A stretch of 64,000 bases of DNA from Teichococcus vastitatis (lineage in GTDB: Bacteria; Pseudomonadota; Alphaproteobacteria; Acetobacterales; Acetobacteraceae): contig NZ_QXGS01000011.1 of assembly GCF_003604215.1 (NCBI RefSeq), forward strand, positions 39,853-103,852. The letters run 5' to 3'. The notes under the pieces were generated by a model. The model was not told the DNA's origin and did no database searches. It saw nothing but the letters and a program-made list of their open reading frames with translations. Both the position numbers and the translations under genes were made by a program. This document shows, piece by piece, positions 28,073 through 34,703 of this stretch (position 1 is the first letter of the stretch; every line of letters starts with the position of its first letter).

Positions 28073-28936
28073 ATGAGCCTCTCCCCCGAAACGCTGCTGA
28101 TGCGCCAGGCCGCCGCCGAAACGCGCCGCCGGCCCTGGGAAAGCATCTGGCAGGATTGCTACGACCACGTGTTGAACGGCACGCCCGGCAGCGGCGGCCC
28201 GGCCTTGTACGATGCAACGGCACCCGATGCCGCCGAGCAGCTTGCCGCCAGCCTGTTGGCCGAGCTGACCCCTCCCTGGTCCCGCTGGTTCGGCCTGGCG
28301 CCAAGCCGCGGCTTGGCGGATGGCCCGGATGGAAGCGCCGCCGCCGCCGCGCTGGAGGAGGCGGCTGAGACGCTGCAAGGACACCTCGACCGTTCCAACT
28401 TCGCCGTCGAGATGCACCAGGCCTTTCTGGACCTTGTGGTGGCCGGGACCGGCGTGCTGCTGGTGGAGGAAGCACCGGCGGGCGCCGCTTCCGCGCTGCG
28501 CTTCACCGCCGTGCCGCTGCGCGAAGCCGTGCTGGAGGAGGGGCCGAGCGGCAGGCTCGACATCGTCTACCGGTCGGTGATGCTGGACGCCTCCGCGATC
28601 CTGGCGCGCTATCCCGGTGCCGCGTTGCCGCCGGTCCTGACGGTGCCGGACGAGGACGGGGCATCGCCGCGCCGGATGCGGGTTGTCGAAGCGGTGTGGC
28701 CGGAGCGGTCCGGCAGCGGCTTCCTCGCCGTGCTGGACCATGATGGGCAGCCGGTGCCGCTGGCGTCGGGACGCTTCCTCGACAGCCCGTTCATCGCCTT
28801 CCGCTGGATGAAGGTGCCGGGCGAGGTGTATGGCCGCGGCCCGGTGATGAAGGCGCTGCCCGACATTCGCACGGCCAACAAGGTAGCGTGGTTTGCAGTT
28901 TGCGGACCTTTCCTGCGCCTGAAATCAACAGCTTAG
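28073..28936 (+). pseudogene. phage portal (head-tail connector) protein, 3'-truncated
   Basis: 287 codons. The sequence from MSLSPETLLMRQAAAETRR through the region around WESIWQDCYDHVLNG to GPVMKALPDIRTANKV is a clear T7-like head-to-tail connector N-terminal half. After ANKV the similarity stops and 16 unrelated residues lead to a stop, while the DNA turns from GC-rich to AT-richer. Such portals are normally above 500 aa. The break at about 28,880 coincides with the left end of prophage B, whose integrase starts 150 nt on, so an integration event cut the gene. Confidence 0.8.
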
Positions 28937-28992
28937 GGCTTCTTTAGTACGGCACATGTAGGACTGTGCTTGCTAGCTGCTGCGTCTGAGCG

Positions 28993-29010
28993 CTAGGTAT
29001 TGATTCCTAG
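28993..29010. repeat. short inverted repeat next to integrase (possible attL arm)
   Basis: CTAGG (28993-28997) and CCTAG (29006-29010), 20 nt before the integrase start. Serine integrase sites are short imperfect dyads beside the integrase gene, so this may be part of attL. Weak evidence. Confidence 0.25.
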
Positions 29011-29029
29011 TGAGAAATACAGGGGTGCT

Positions 29030-30694
29030 ATGCAGAAACGGCTAGCCTACTCGTACCTTAGATTTTCCAGTCCAGAGCAGGCTAAAGGCGACAGTGTACG
29101 CCGTCAGATGCAGAAGGCGGCTGACTACGCTGCTGCACAGGGATGGGAACTCAACACCGACCTGCGCGACGAGGGCGTAAGCGCCTACACAGGTGCCAAC
29201 TTGAAAGGCGCATTCGGTGGCTTTCTGCGAGAGATCGAAGCGGGCAGGGTGCCACGTGGCAGCATCCTGATTGTCGAAAGCCTGGACCGTCTATCTCGCG
29301 CGCATCCACTCGACGCCCAAGCGCAGTTTCACGTCTTGTTGAAAGCTGGCATCGAGATCGTCACGCTGACGGACAGGCGGCACTACACCTGGGAAAGCGT
29401 TGCAGCTGAGCCCACGCTGTTGCTGGGCTCCATCATGGTCATGATGCGCGCCCACGAGGAATCAGTCACTAAAGCAGGCCGCATCTCAGACGCTTGGGCC
29501 AACAAGCGAGCCAAGCTGGCCACCAGCCGCGACAAGCCCTTCACGCTGAAGGCGCCGCACTGGCTCAAATGGAACACTGCCACAAAGAAGTGGGACTTGG
29601 TTCCCGAACGCGTGGCAGTGCTCCGGCGCATATTCGAGATGACCGCCGATCAGGGCATGGGCATGGCAAAAGTGGCCAGCATCCTCAATGCCGAGGGTGT
29701 GCCGACTTTCACGGGCCGCACACTCAGTCCGGGTGTAACGCCTGGCTGGCAGCCTGCCACTATCGGTAAGATCCTCACTGCCCGAAACGTGCTGGGCGAG
29801 TTTCAGCCCCGGCGACAGGTCGGACCACGCAAATTCAAGGCTGACAGCAAGACAGACGTGCTGACTGACTACTATCCCAGGGTCATCGGCTTCGATCTGT
29901 GGAACCGCACTCAGGCAGTGAGGGCGCAGAACAACCGCACTGGCAGCGGCCGCAAAGACGGCAGGGTAGGGAACCTGTTCAGGGGCAAGGTCTTCTGTGC
30001 AGCATGTGGCTCAGTGACCCGCACTCGCTACGGTAAGCCACTGCCCAACGGCACCAGCTACAATTATTTCATCTGCGCCGCCAACCACCGCAGTGCAGGC
30101 ACCTGCACCTGCAAGGTCTGGTGGGACATCGACCTGATCGAACAGGGAGTGCTCGCGGGCATCAAGTACCGGCAGACGTTCTGGGAAACGCAGGCTGTCG
30201 AGAACGAACAGGTCAAGCTCCTGCGTAAGCAGATTGTCGGGCTGGCTGACGAACACGCGCGCAAGCTGCGCCGTTTCGAGATGCTGGGTGAAATGCTGGC
30301 TGATGAGGAAAGCACCAGCATCAGATTGGCTTATCGAGAACTCAGCCGAGAGCTGGATACGTGGGACACTCGCAAGGCTGAACTGGAACACCAACTGGCG
30401 GTGGCGCGGGGCACTGGCACTACAGGCGAGATCATCGCAGAGGCTGAAGCCCTAGAAGCACTCGCCAAAGCAGCCGACCTGCCTACACGCCTCACCGCAC
30501 GCAACAAGCTGCTTGTGCTCATGGGCAACATTATCGGGCGCATTGAGCTTCACGACGACCGGCGAGCACACGTCACGCTGGCCGATGGATCACTGCGCTT
30601 CGATGTAGTGAAGGGTGAAGTGCAGAACGTGGCGCACAGCGTGAATGGTACGTGGTGGCACACGATGGAGGACGGACAACAAGCTGCTGAGTGA
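29030..30694 (+). CDS. int: large serine recombinase (prophage integrase)
   Basis: 554 aa from the ATG at 29030, after AGGGG. The N-terminal resolvase domain has catalytic Ser13 in YLRFSSPEQ and the conserved VESLDRLSR. The recombinase domain follows, with AGRISDAWANKRAKL and EMTADQGMGMAKVASILNAEGVPT. A zinc ribbon comes next (CAACGSVTRTRYG, CAANHR, CTCK), then a coiled coil of about 100 residues. This is the architecture of phiC31/Bxb1-type integrases. It would insert phage DNA site-specifically without host factors. It sits at the left prophage end. Confidence 0.95.
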   Translation: MQKRLAYSYLRFSSPEQAKGDSVRRQMQKAADYAAAQGWELNTDLRDEGVSAYTGANLKGAFGGFLREIEAGRVPRGSILIVESLDRLSRAHPLDAQAQFHVLLKAGIEIVTLTDRRHYTWESVAAEPTLLLGSIMVMMRAHEESVTKAGRISDAWANKRAKLATSRDKPFTLKAPHWLKWNTATKKWDLVPERVAVLRRIFEMTADQGMGMAKVASILNAEGVPTFTGRTLSPGVTPGWQPATIGKILTARNVLGEFQPRRQVGPRKFKADSKTDVLTDYYPRVIGFDLWNRTQAVRAQNNRTGSGRKDGRVGNLFRGKVFCAACGSVTRTRYGKPLPNGTSYNYFICAANHRSAGTCTCKVWWDIDLIEQGVLAGIKYRQTFWETQAVENEQVKLLRKQIVGLADEHARKLRRFEMLGEMLADEESTSIRLAYRELSRELDTWDTRKAELEHQLAVARGTGTTGEIIAEAEALEALAKAADLPTRLTARNKLLVLMGNIIGRIELHDDRRAHVTLADGSLRFDVVKGEVQNVAHSVNGTWWHTMEDGQQAAE

Positions 30695-30752
30695 TTACTC
30701 TACTGCTTCGTCAACTGCACTTGTGCCTCACAATCCAACGCTGCGCATGACT

Positions 30753-30780
30753 AGGGCCGGGGGATCACTCCCCCGGCCCT
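30753..30780. terminator. bidirectional hairpin between integrase and 30791 gene
   Basis: AGGGCCGGGGGA (30753-30764) and TCCCCCGGCCCT (30769-30780), a perfect 12-bp stem with loop TCAC. It lies between convergent genes and probably ends both transcripts. Confidence 0.75.
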
Positions 30781-30790
30781 TCGTACCAGA

Positions 30791-31360
30791 TCAGGTGAAG
30801 GTCATTTTGAACAACGCCGCGTCGGCTTTGTCCCTGAATAACCAAACATCCATTACCTTCAACTGAACAACCGCCCAGCGCTTGCCGTGCTCATTTTCCT
30901 TGGTCCTATCTCTGCACCACTTCACACCCTCTCTTGCGGTTCTGCGTCGCACCTGTGGGCTCGGCGGCGGCAACTCACAGGGAAGGGGGATGGCTACCAG
31001 CTTGCCGCGAAGATACTGGTGCCTGTCAGCCCACGCTGTCCAAACAGACAGCATGGCAGCTTTGGTCGCCGCTATCTCGCCATGCTTATCCAACTTACCG
31101 AGATCCAAGTCGCGAAAGCGCTTCTGAACTAGCGCCTGCGGCGGCTTGCAGCGCCATTCATTCAAAGCGCAAGCTTGCATCCTGATGGTCTCCATCTCTG
31201 GTGTTCCGGCATACGCCAGTAGATGAAACCGGAACGGATCGTGCAGGATCAGCTCCACCTCGATGCCGAAGAGCGAGAACAGATCTCCAACGTCGTAGCG
31301 GATTGGCCATTCTTCGAACGGCAGGTCGAGTGGTGGATCAGCGTCTCCAAACATCTGCAT
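30791..31360 (-). CDS. hypothetical phage protein
   Basis: 189 aa. The acidic N-terminal half (DLPFEEWPIRYDVGDLFSLFG) is followed by a basic, tryptophan-containing C-terminus (EGVKWCRDRTKENEHGKRW). No domain recognised. It is the last gene of a tight three-gene leftward operon, starting 1 nt after the AAA+ ATPase stop, which suggests it works with that ATPase. Confidence 0.7.
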   Translation of the reverse strand: MQMFGDADPPLDLPFEEWPIRYDVGDLFSLFGIEVELILHDPFRFHLLAYAGTPEMETIRMQACALNEWRCKPPQALVQKRFRDLDLGKLDKHGEIAATKAAMLSVWTAWADRHQYLRGKLVAIPLPCELPPPSPQVRRRTAREGVKWCRDRTKENEHGKRWAVVQLKVMDVWLFRDKADAALFKMTFT

Positions 31361-31361
31361 G

Positions 31362-31988
31362 TCAGACCATCAACTCCACCGCGCGGAAGAACTGCCGCGT
31401 ATCGCCGCCTCTCTCCACAGCCAACTGGTACAGAGTGGTTGCGTCGAGCGTCTTGCCATGCTGGGCCAGCACTTGCTGCGCGCGGGCAACTAGCTGCGCC
31501 GGACTAGGTCGCCTCCATTCGATCACCTCACAGCGGCTTAGGATGGCAGCCGAAACGGCAGACGGAGAGTTGGTGGTGAACACCATCTGCACACCCAGAT
31601 TTTCCAGTCTGTCGAAAGTGCCTTTCAGTCCAGAACTGGCTCTCTGCGAGAGTTCATCCACCTCATCCACCCACCAACCACGGCACTCGCCCTGAGGATA
31701 CGTGGACGCGAACACCACAGCAGACTCCAGCACCGCCACACCACTGTCCTGCGCGGCATTGTCGTGCTTCAAATCGAACTTGCAGAAGGGACCGGGAGGC
31801 AGGCCGGGCCGATAGGTCATGGCTCCTTTAATCAGTACCTTGGCCGCGTCGCTCTTACCTGTGCCCACCGGGCCATGTAGTAGAATGGCCGGGATTTCCC
31901 GTCTAACAAACGCTTCGCACGCGCGTTGCGCCCATTGATTGGGAAACCACAGATGGGCAGGAGAAGTGGGGTGTGTGTCAAGCTTCAT
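31362..31988 (-). CDS. phage AAA+ ATPase, clamp-loader/DnaC-like
   Basis: 208 aa. Walker A HGPVGTGKSDAAK (residues 38-50), Walker B WWVDEVDEL, sensor 1 MVFTTNS, and the SRC-type arginine-finger segment ILSRCEVIEWRRP are seen in clamp-loader delta'/RFC-like ATPases. A C-terminal helical lid (QLVARAQQVLAQHGKTL) follows. It may load a clamp, helicase or initiator on phage DNA; no phage polymerase or clamp gene is present in the window. Its start overlaps the stop of the upstream gene by one base. Confidence 0.8.
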   Translation of the reverse strand: MKLDTHPTSPAHLWFPNQWAQRACEAFVRREIPAILLHGPVGTGKSDAAKVLIKGAMTYRPGLPPGPFCKFDLKHDNAAQDSGVAVLESAVVFASTYPQGECRGWWVDEVDELSQRASSGLKGTFDRLENLGVQMVFTTNSPSAVSAAILSRCEVIEWRRPSPAQLVARAQQVLAQHGKTLDATTLYQLAVERGGDTRQFFRAVELMV

Positions 31989-32875
31989 CAGGCTTTGCCC
32001 TGCAGAACTTTCTCAATCTGCGCGTCAGTCCAGCCGAACTCCGCTTTGCATGCGATTTTCAGTAGGCGCAGCTGGTCATTGGCCCAAGCGGCATCCGCCC
32101 GCGCGTCCTGAGGGGAAGAGCCATCACTCGTAGCTTCGTCACTTCCGTAGCTCGTCGGCTGAAGCCAGTGATAAACGTAAGTACCGCCACCACTGTCTCG
32201 TCCCACAAAGGCAATACCAGTGTGCTCAAGTTGCACATCCAATGCGTCGGGAACCGATACCTCGCCTTTGTAGCCCGCTTCGCGCAGTTTGGATGAAAGG
32301 ATCTCAATCTTGCTAAGTCGCTTGGGCTGCGCACGGGTTTTGACAAAGCCCTTGCTCTCACGCCACTTCTGCACGTCAGCGAATGTTTGAAATCCCATGA
32401 TCACGCCGAACCACGCGTCATGATCAGCGCGCGAGTATCTGACGAGATCTTCGGCAGCAGCACGAATGCGCGCGATGTCGCCGGAACTCTTGCCATCTAT
32501 GGCACGCTCTAGGGCCGGCATACCGGTAAGCACGTCAGCTAGCTCAATCTGTAGATTGTCGTCCTTGAGTAGCTGAATGGTGCGCTTCTGCTCTAGAGAC
32601 TTGAGCGCCAGCAACACATCCCGACGTTCGTCTTTGCTGCGCGCCGCATGCCTGACAATGCTGGCAGCCACAACAGCACAGGTCAGACAACCATGATCAA
32701 TGGCTTTGCGCCCGCTATTGATATCCTTGCCAGCATTGGCAAGCGTCTCAATGGCACGAGTGGCGTCCAGATTGCCATCGGCAGGGATGACATCGAAAGC
32801 AAACTCAGGCGGGCGGTTATGGCCAATGATGATCTGATCACCACCGTTGGCATCGGAGAAGTCAGGTTGAGACAT
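31988..32875 (-). CDS. hypothetical phage protein with GHNRPPE N-terminus
   Basis: 295 aa from the ATG at 32875 (MSQPDFSDANGGDQIIIGHNRPPE). IIIGHNRPPE-type starts recur in phage early proteins. The middle is helical; the C-terminal 60 residues (WANDQLRLLKIACKAEFGWTDAQIEKVL) resemble a small helical domain. First gene of the operon with the AAA+ ATPase. Function not recognised; a replication partner role is inferred only from the operon. Confidence 0.7.
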   Translation of the reverse strand: MSQPDFSDANGGDQIIIGHNRPPEFAFDVIPADGNLDATRAIETLANAGKDINSGRKAIDHGCLTCAVVAASIVRHAARSKDERRDVLLALKSLEQKRTIQLLKDDNLQIELADVLTGMPALERAIDGKSSGDIARIRAAAEDLVRYSRADHDAWFGVIMGFQTFADVQKWRESKGFVKTRAQPKRLSKIEILSSKLREAGYKGEVSVPDALDVQLEHTGIAFVGRDSGGGTYVYHWLQPTSYGSDEATSDGSSPQDARADAAWANDQLRLLKIACKAEFGWTDAQIEKVLQGKA

Positions 32876-32936
32876 CGAAATCGAACCCACACGTGATCGT
32901 TGCCGCGCAGCGCCACGCTGCACAGCTCAAGCATGA

Positions 32937-33051
32937 CCCCTCTGATGAGGGGCTATGGCTTGGTGGCTGACCCGGCTTCGACACCGGCTAACGCCCCGAG
33001 GGGTCCAGCCAAACGACCATGAACAAGGGGTTCGATTCACGATCAGAGCGG
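32937..33051 (+). ncRNA. candidate structured RNA upstream of endolysin
   Basis: Part of the 326-nt gap (32876-33201). The ends pair: CTCTGAT (32940-32946) with ATCAGAG (33042-33048), extended by CC (32937-32938) with GG (33050-33051) across one C:C mismatch. Inside, GGCTGACCC (32965-32973) can pair with GGGT and CAGCC (33001-33010) with one bulge, in competition with GGGGC (32949-32953):GCCCC (32993-32997). Identity unknown; it could be part of the endolysin leader. Confidence 0.35.
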
Positions 33052-33163
33052 AGGATGACACGATCTACGGCTGAATGTCCACAGGAACATATAGCGAACA
33101 AAAGCAAGGTCGAGGTCATGACCAACGCTAAGCCCGAGCCAGGTTCTTCATCCGGCTAAGTAC

Positions 33164-33194
33164 CCGCAAGAACAAACTGCGAACTTGCGGAGGA
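33164..33194 (+). promoter_or_regulatory. hairpin touching the endolysin ribosome binding site
   Basis: CCGCAAG (33164-33170) pairs with CTTGCGG (33184-33190), a perfect 7-bp stem with a 13-nt loop. The last two G of the stem belong to the SD GGAGGA (33189-33194), 7 nt before the ATG. Folding would partly hide the SD, so translation could be timed. Confidence 0.55.
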
Positions 33195-33201
33195 ACCGTG
33201 C

Positions 33202-33753
33202 ATGAATATCAACTACGCTGGCTTGCGCCTCATCGAGCGCTTTGAGGGCTTTCGCGATACAGCCTACCTATGCCCGGCAGGAGTGCCCACCATCGGCTAT
33301 GGCACCACCAGGGGCGTGCGGTTGGGACAGACCATCACTGAGCAGGAAGCACGCGGCATGCTGACACGCGACGTAGTCGAAGCCGAGCAGGCCATCCTAG
33401 CTGCCGTGAAGGTGCCCATGACACCGGATCAATTCTCGGCCCTCTGCTCCTTTGTCTACAACGTGGGGATTGGCGCATTCCGTCAGAGCACACTGCTCAA
33501 GCTGCTCAACAAGGGCGACCGCATTGGCGCTGCTGACCAGCTGCTGCGTTGGAATATGAGCAAGGGCAAAGTGCTGGCGGGTTTGACCCGACGCCGCGAG
33601 GCAGAGCGCAGTCTGTTCCTGGGCATTCCGCAGCCCATGGGCCTGTTGAGCCCGGTACTGGACGAGGCACTAGGCAAGGTCATCGTGGACATTGTTGCCC
33701 CGACCCTGATGGAACTGCTGGTTACCTGGCTGACTGGCCTATTGAAGCGCTGA
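33202..33753 (+). CDS. phage endolysin, GH24 T4-type lysozyme with Cys in place of catalytic Asp
   Basis: 183 aa. The muramidase motif runs from ERFEGFRDTAYLCPAG into GVPTIGYGTT: Glu15, Cys24 (at the T4 Asp20 position) and Thr30. This Glu-Cys-Thr arrangement is also found in R21- and P1-type phage lysozymes. No N-terminal signal or SAR anchor is visible, but residues about 148-183 are strongly hydrophobic/amphipathic (GKVIVDIVAPTLMELLVTW), perhaps a membrane-active tail. It cleaves peptidoglycan at lysis. It is monocistronic, with a structured leader. Confidence 0.92.
   Translation: MNINYAGLRLIERFEGFRDTAYLCPAGVPTIGYGTTRGVRLGQTITEQEARGMLTRDVVEAEQAILAAVKVPMTPDQFSALCSFVYNVGIGAFRQSTLLKLLNKGDRIGAADQLLRWNMSKGKVLAGLTRRREAERSLFLGIPQPMGLLSPVLDEALGKVIVDIVAPTLMELLVTWLTGLLKR
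33747..33752 (+). promoter_or_regulatory. TAAATA motif (late-promoter-like)
   Basis: TAAATA inside the context GCTGATAAATATGGG, overlapping the endolysin stop. One of ten coding-strand TAAATA hexamers in prophage B. No gene lies downstream on this strand before the hairpin at 33832, so its role here is doubtful. Confidence 0.25.
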
Positions 33754-33831
33754 TAAATATGGGACACCGATAGAGTGGATGCCCGGTGATGTGCTGTAGT
33801 GAGGTTGGTATCTCCTAAAGTTCAGACAGAG

Positions 33832-33859
33832 ATGGCGAGTGGATTGCTCCACTCGCCAT
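33832..33859. terminator. 12-bp hairpin, copy 1 of a repeated element
   Basis: ATGGCGAGTGGA (33832-33843), loop TTGC, TCCACTCGCCAT (33848-33859). It sits between the convergent endolysin and DUF6876 genes. A near-identical hairpin is at 61,993-62,023 with a compensatory T:A to C:G change. No strong T tract here. Confidence 0.65.
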
Positions 33860-33866
33860 TCCTATG

Positions 33867-34241
33867 TCATCTCTCGGTCTTCAGCATCATCACCATCTGC
33901 CCAGGGCTACCTTCCATCCAAATGGTGATCTCCTTCAGCATGAAATCAGTGAAGGGCACTAGCTGCTCAAGGATGGGTTTCTTGCGGTTCCCATCCGTCA
34001 CAGACACCACAGCGCTGCGATCCTCATTCACTACCAACTTCCAAGCCTGGAAGGGCTCACGCCGAACACGCGGATTGCTCTGGTGGCTCACGATGATGTC
34101 GAAGAGCCACAAGCAATTGCCGTTCTCAGCCAGATACATACAGCCTTCCGTCATGAAAGCTGACTTGCTCATCCAGTGTCGATAAATGGACTCACTGCCT
34201 GTGAAGTGCGCGAGGTTGGTCGAAAGCGTAGCTGCATCCAT
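33867..34241 (-). CDS. DUF6876 family protein
   Basis: 124 aa from the ATG at 34241, chosen for its good SD (GAGGAGGCGG) over an in-frame start at 34319. The pattern LAHFTGSESIYRHW followed by MYLAENGNCLWLFDII matches the DUF6876 family, found mainly in phages and plasmids; function unknown. Followed by the hairpin at 33832. Confidence 0.8.
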   Translation of the reverse strand: MDAATLSTNLAHFTGSESIYRHWMSKSAFMTEGCMYLAENGNCLWLFDIIVSHQSNPRVRREPFQAWKLVVNEDRSAVVSVTDGNRKKPILEQLVPFTDFMLKEITIWMEGSPGQMVMMLKTER

Positions 34242-34403
34242 AAGGGCCGCCTCCTCTTTGCGGCCCTTTGGCGAAGAGACATCAGGTGGATGCAGGATCA
34301 ACCTATCAATGCGGGTCATACAGACGCGTGAGCGTGCCTGCGCTACGCAGACACGCCCAATGCTTTCTATTGCCCTGTATGACGCTCTCTGGCCCTGTGT
34401 GGC

Positions 34404-34703
34404 TTAGCTACGCGGCTTCAATAGCTCGCCAACAGCAGCTTCACTCAACAATCCCATCTGCTGTAGTGCATTCACGCCACCGATCAACATCGGGTCGTCC
34501 AGCACAACACGCGTGGAGGCTGCCAAGCGTAGCAACCACAACATGACCGGCGCATTTGCGGCCGGGATACCGGCAGCAATGAGAATACCCACGGCGTCTT
34601 CTGCCGTCAGACGATTAATGAACTCCAGGGGTGTCAGCAGCACCGCAGGATCAATGCTGGGCGGACCCAGCGGGATGACGTTGCTCTCAACTGTTTCAGA
34701 CAT
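34404..34703 (-). CDS. small phage protein after tail fibre
   Basis: 99 aa. Begins MSETVESNVIPLGPPSIDPA; helical middle (AGIPAANAPVMLWLLRLAA) and C-terminal NALQQMGLLSEAAVGELL. It overlaps the S74 fibre gene stop by 8 bases, so translation is coupled. No domain recognised; possibly a virion or fibre-assembly accessory. Confidence 0.65.
   Translation of the reverse strand: MSETVESNVIPLGPPSIDPAVLLTPLEFINRLTAEDAVGILIAAGIPAANAPVMLWLLRLAASTRVVLDDPMLIGGVNALQQMGLLSEAAVGELLKPRS

Larger units (their letters stand above)
26024..28885. mobile_element. prophage A remnant (host-like GC)
   Basis: A repressor gene, divergent small genes, two terminator hairpins and a portal gene broken at about 28,880. 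GC content resembles the host, unlike prophage B. The left boundary is uncertain: it may begin at the truncated mprF-like gene end (25,927). The right part of this prophage is not found beyond prophage B within the window. Confidence 0.65.

Noticed and set aside
33015-33048. tRNA-like T-loop GGTTCGATTC upstream of the endolysin, with a 7-bp terminal stem
   Set aside because: The T stem does not pair and no anticodon arm of proper size exists; kept only as a structured-RNA candidate.
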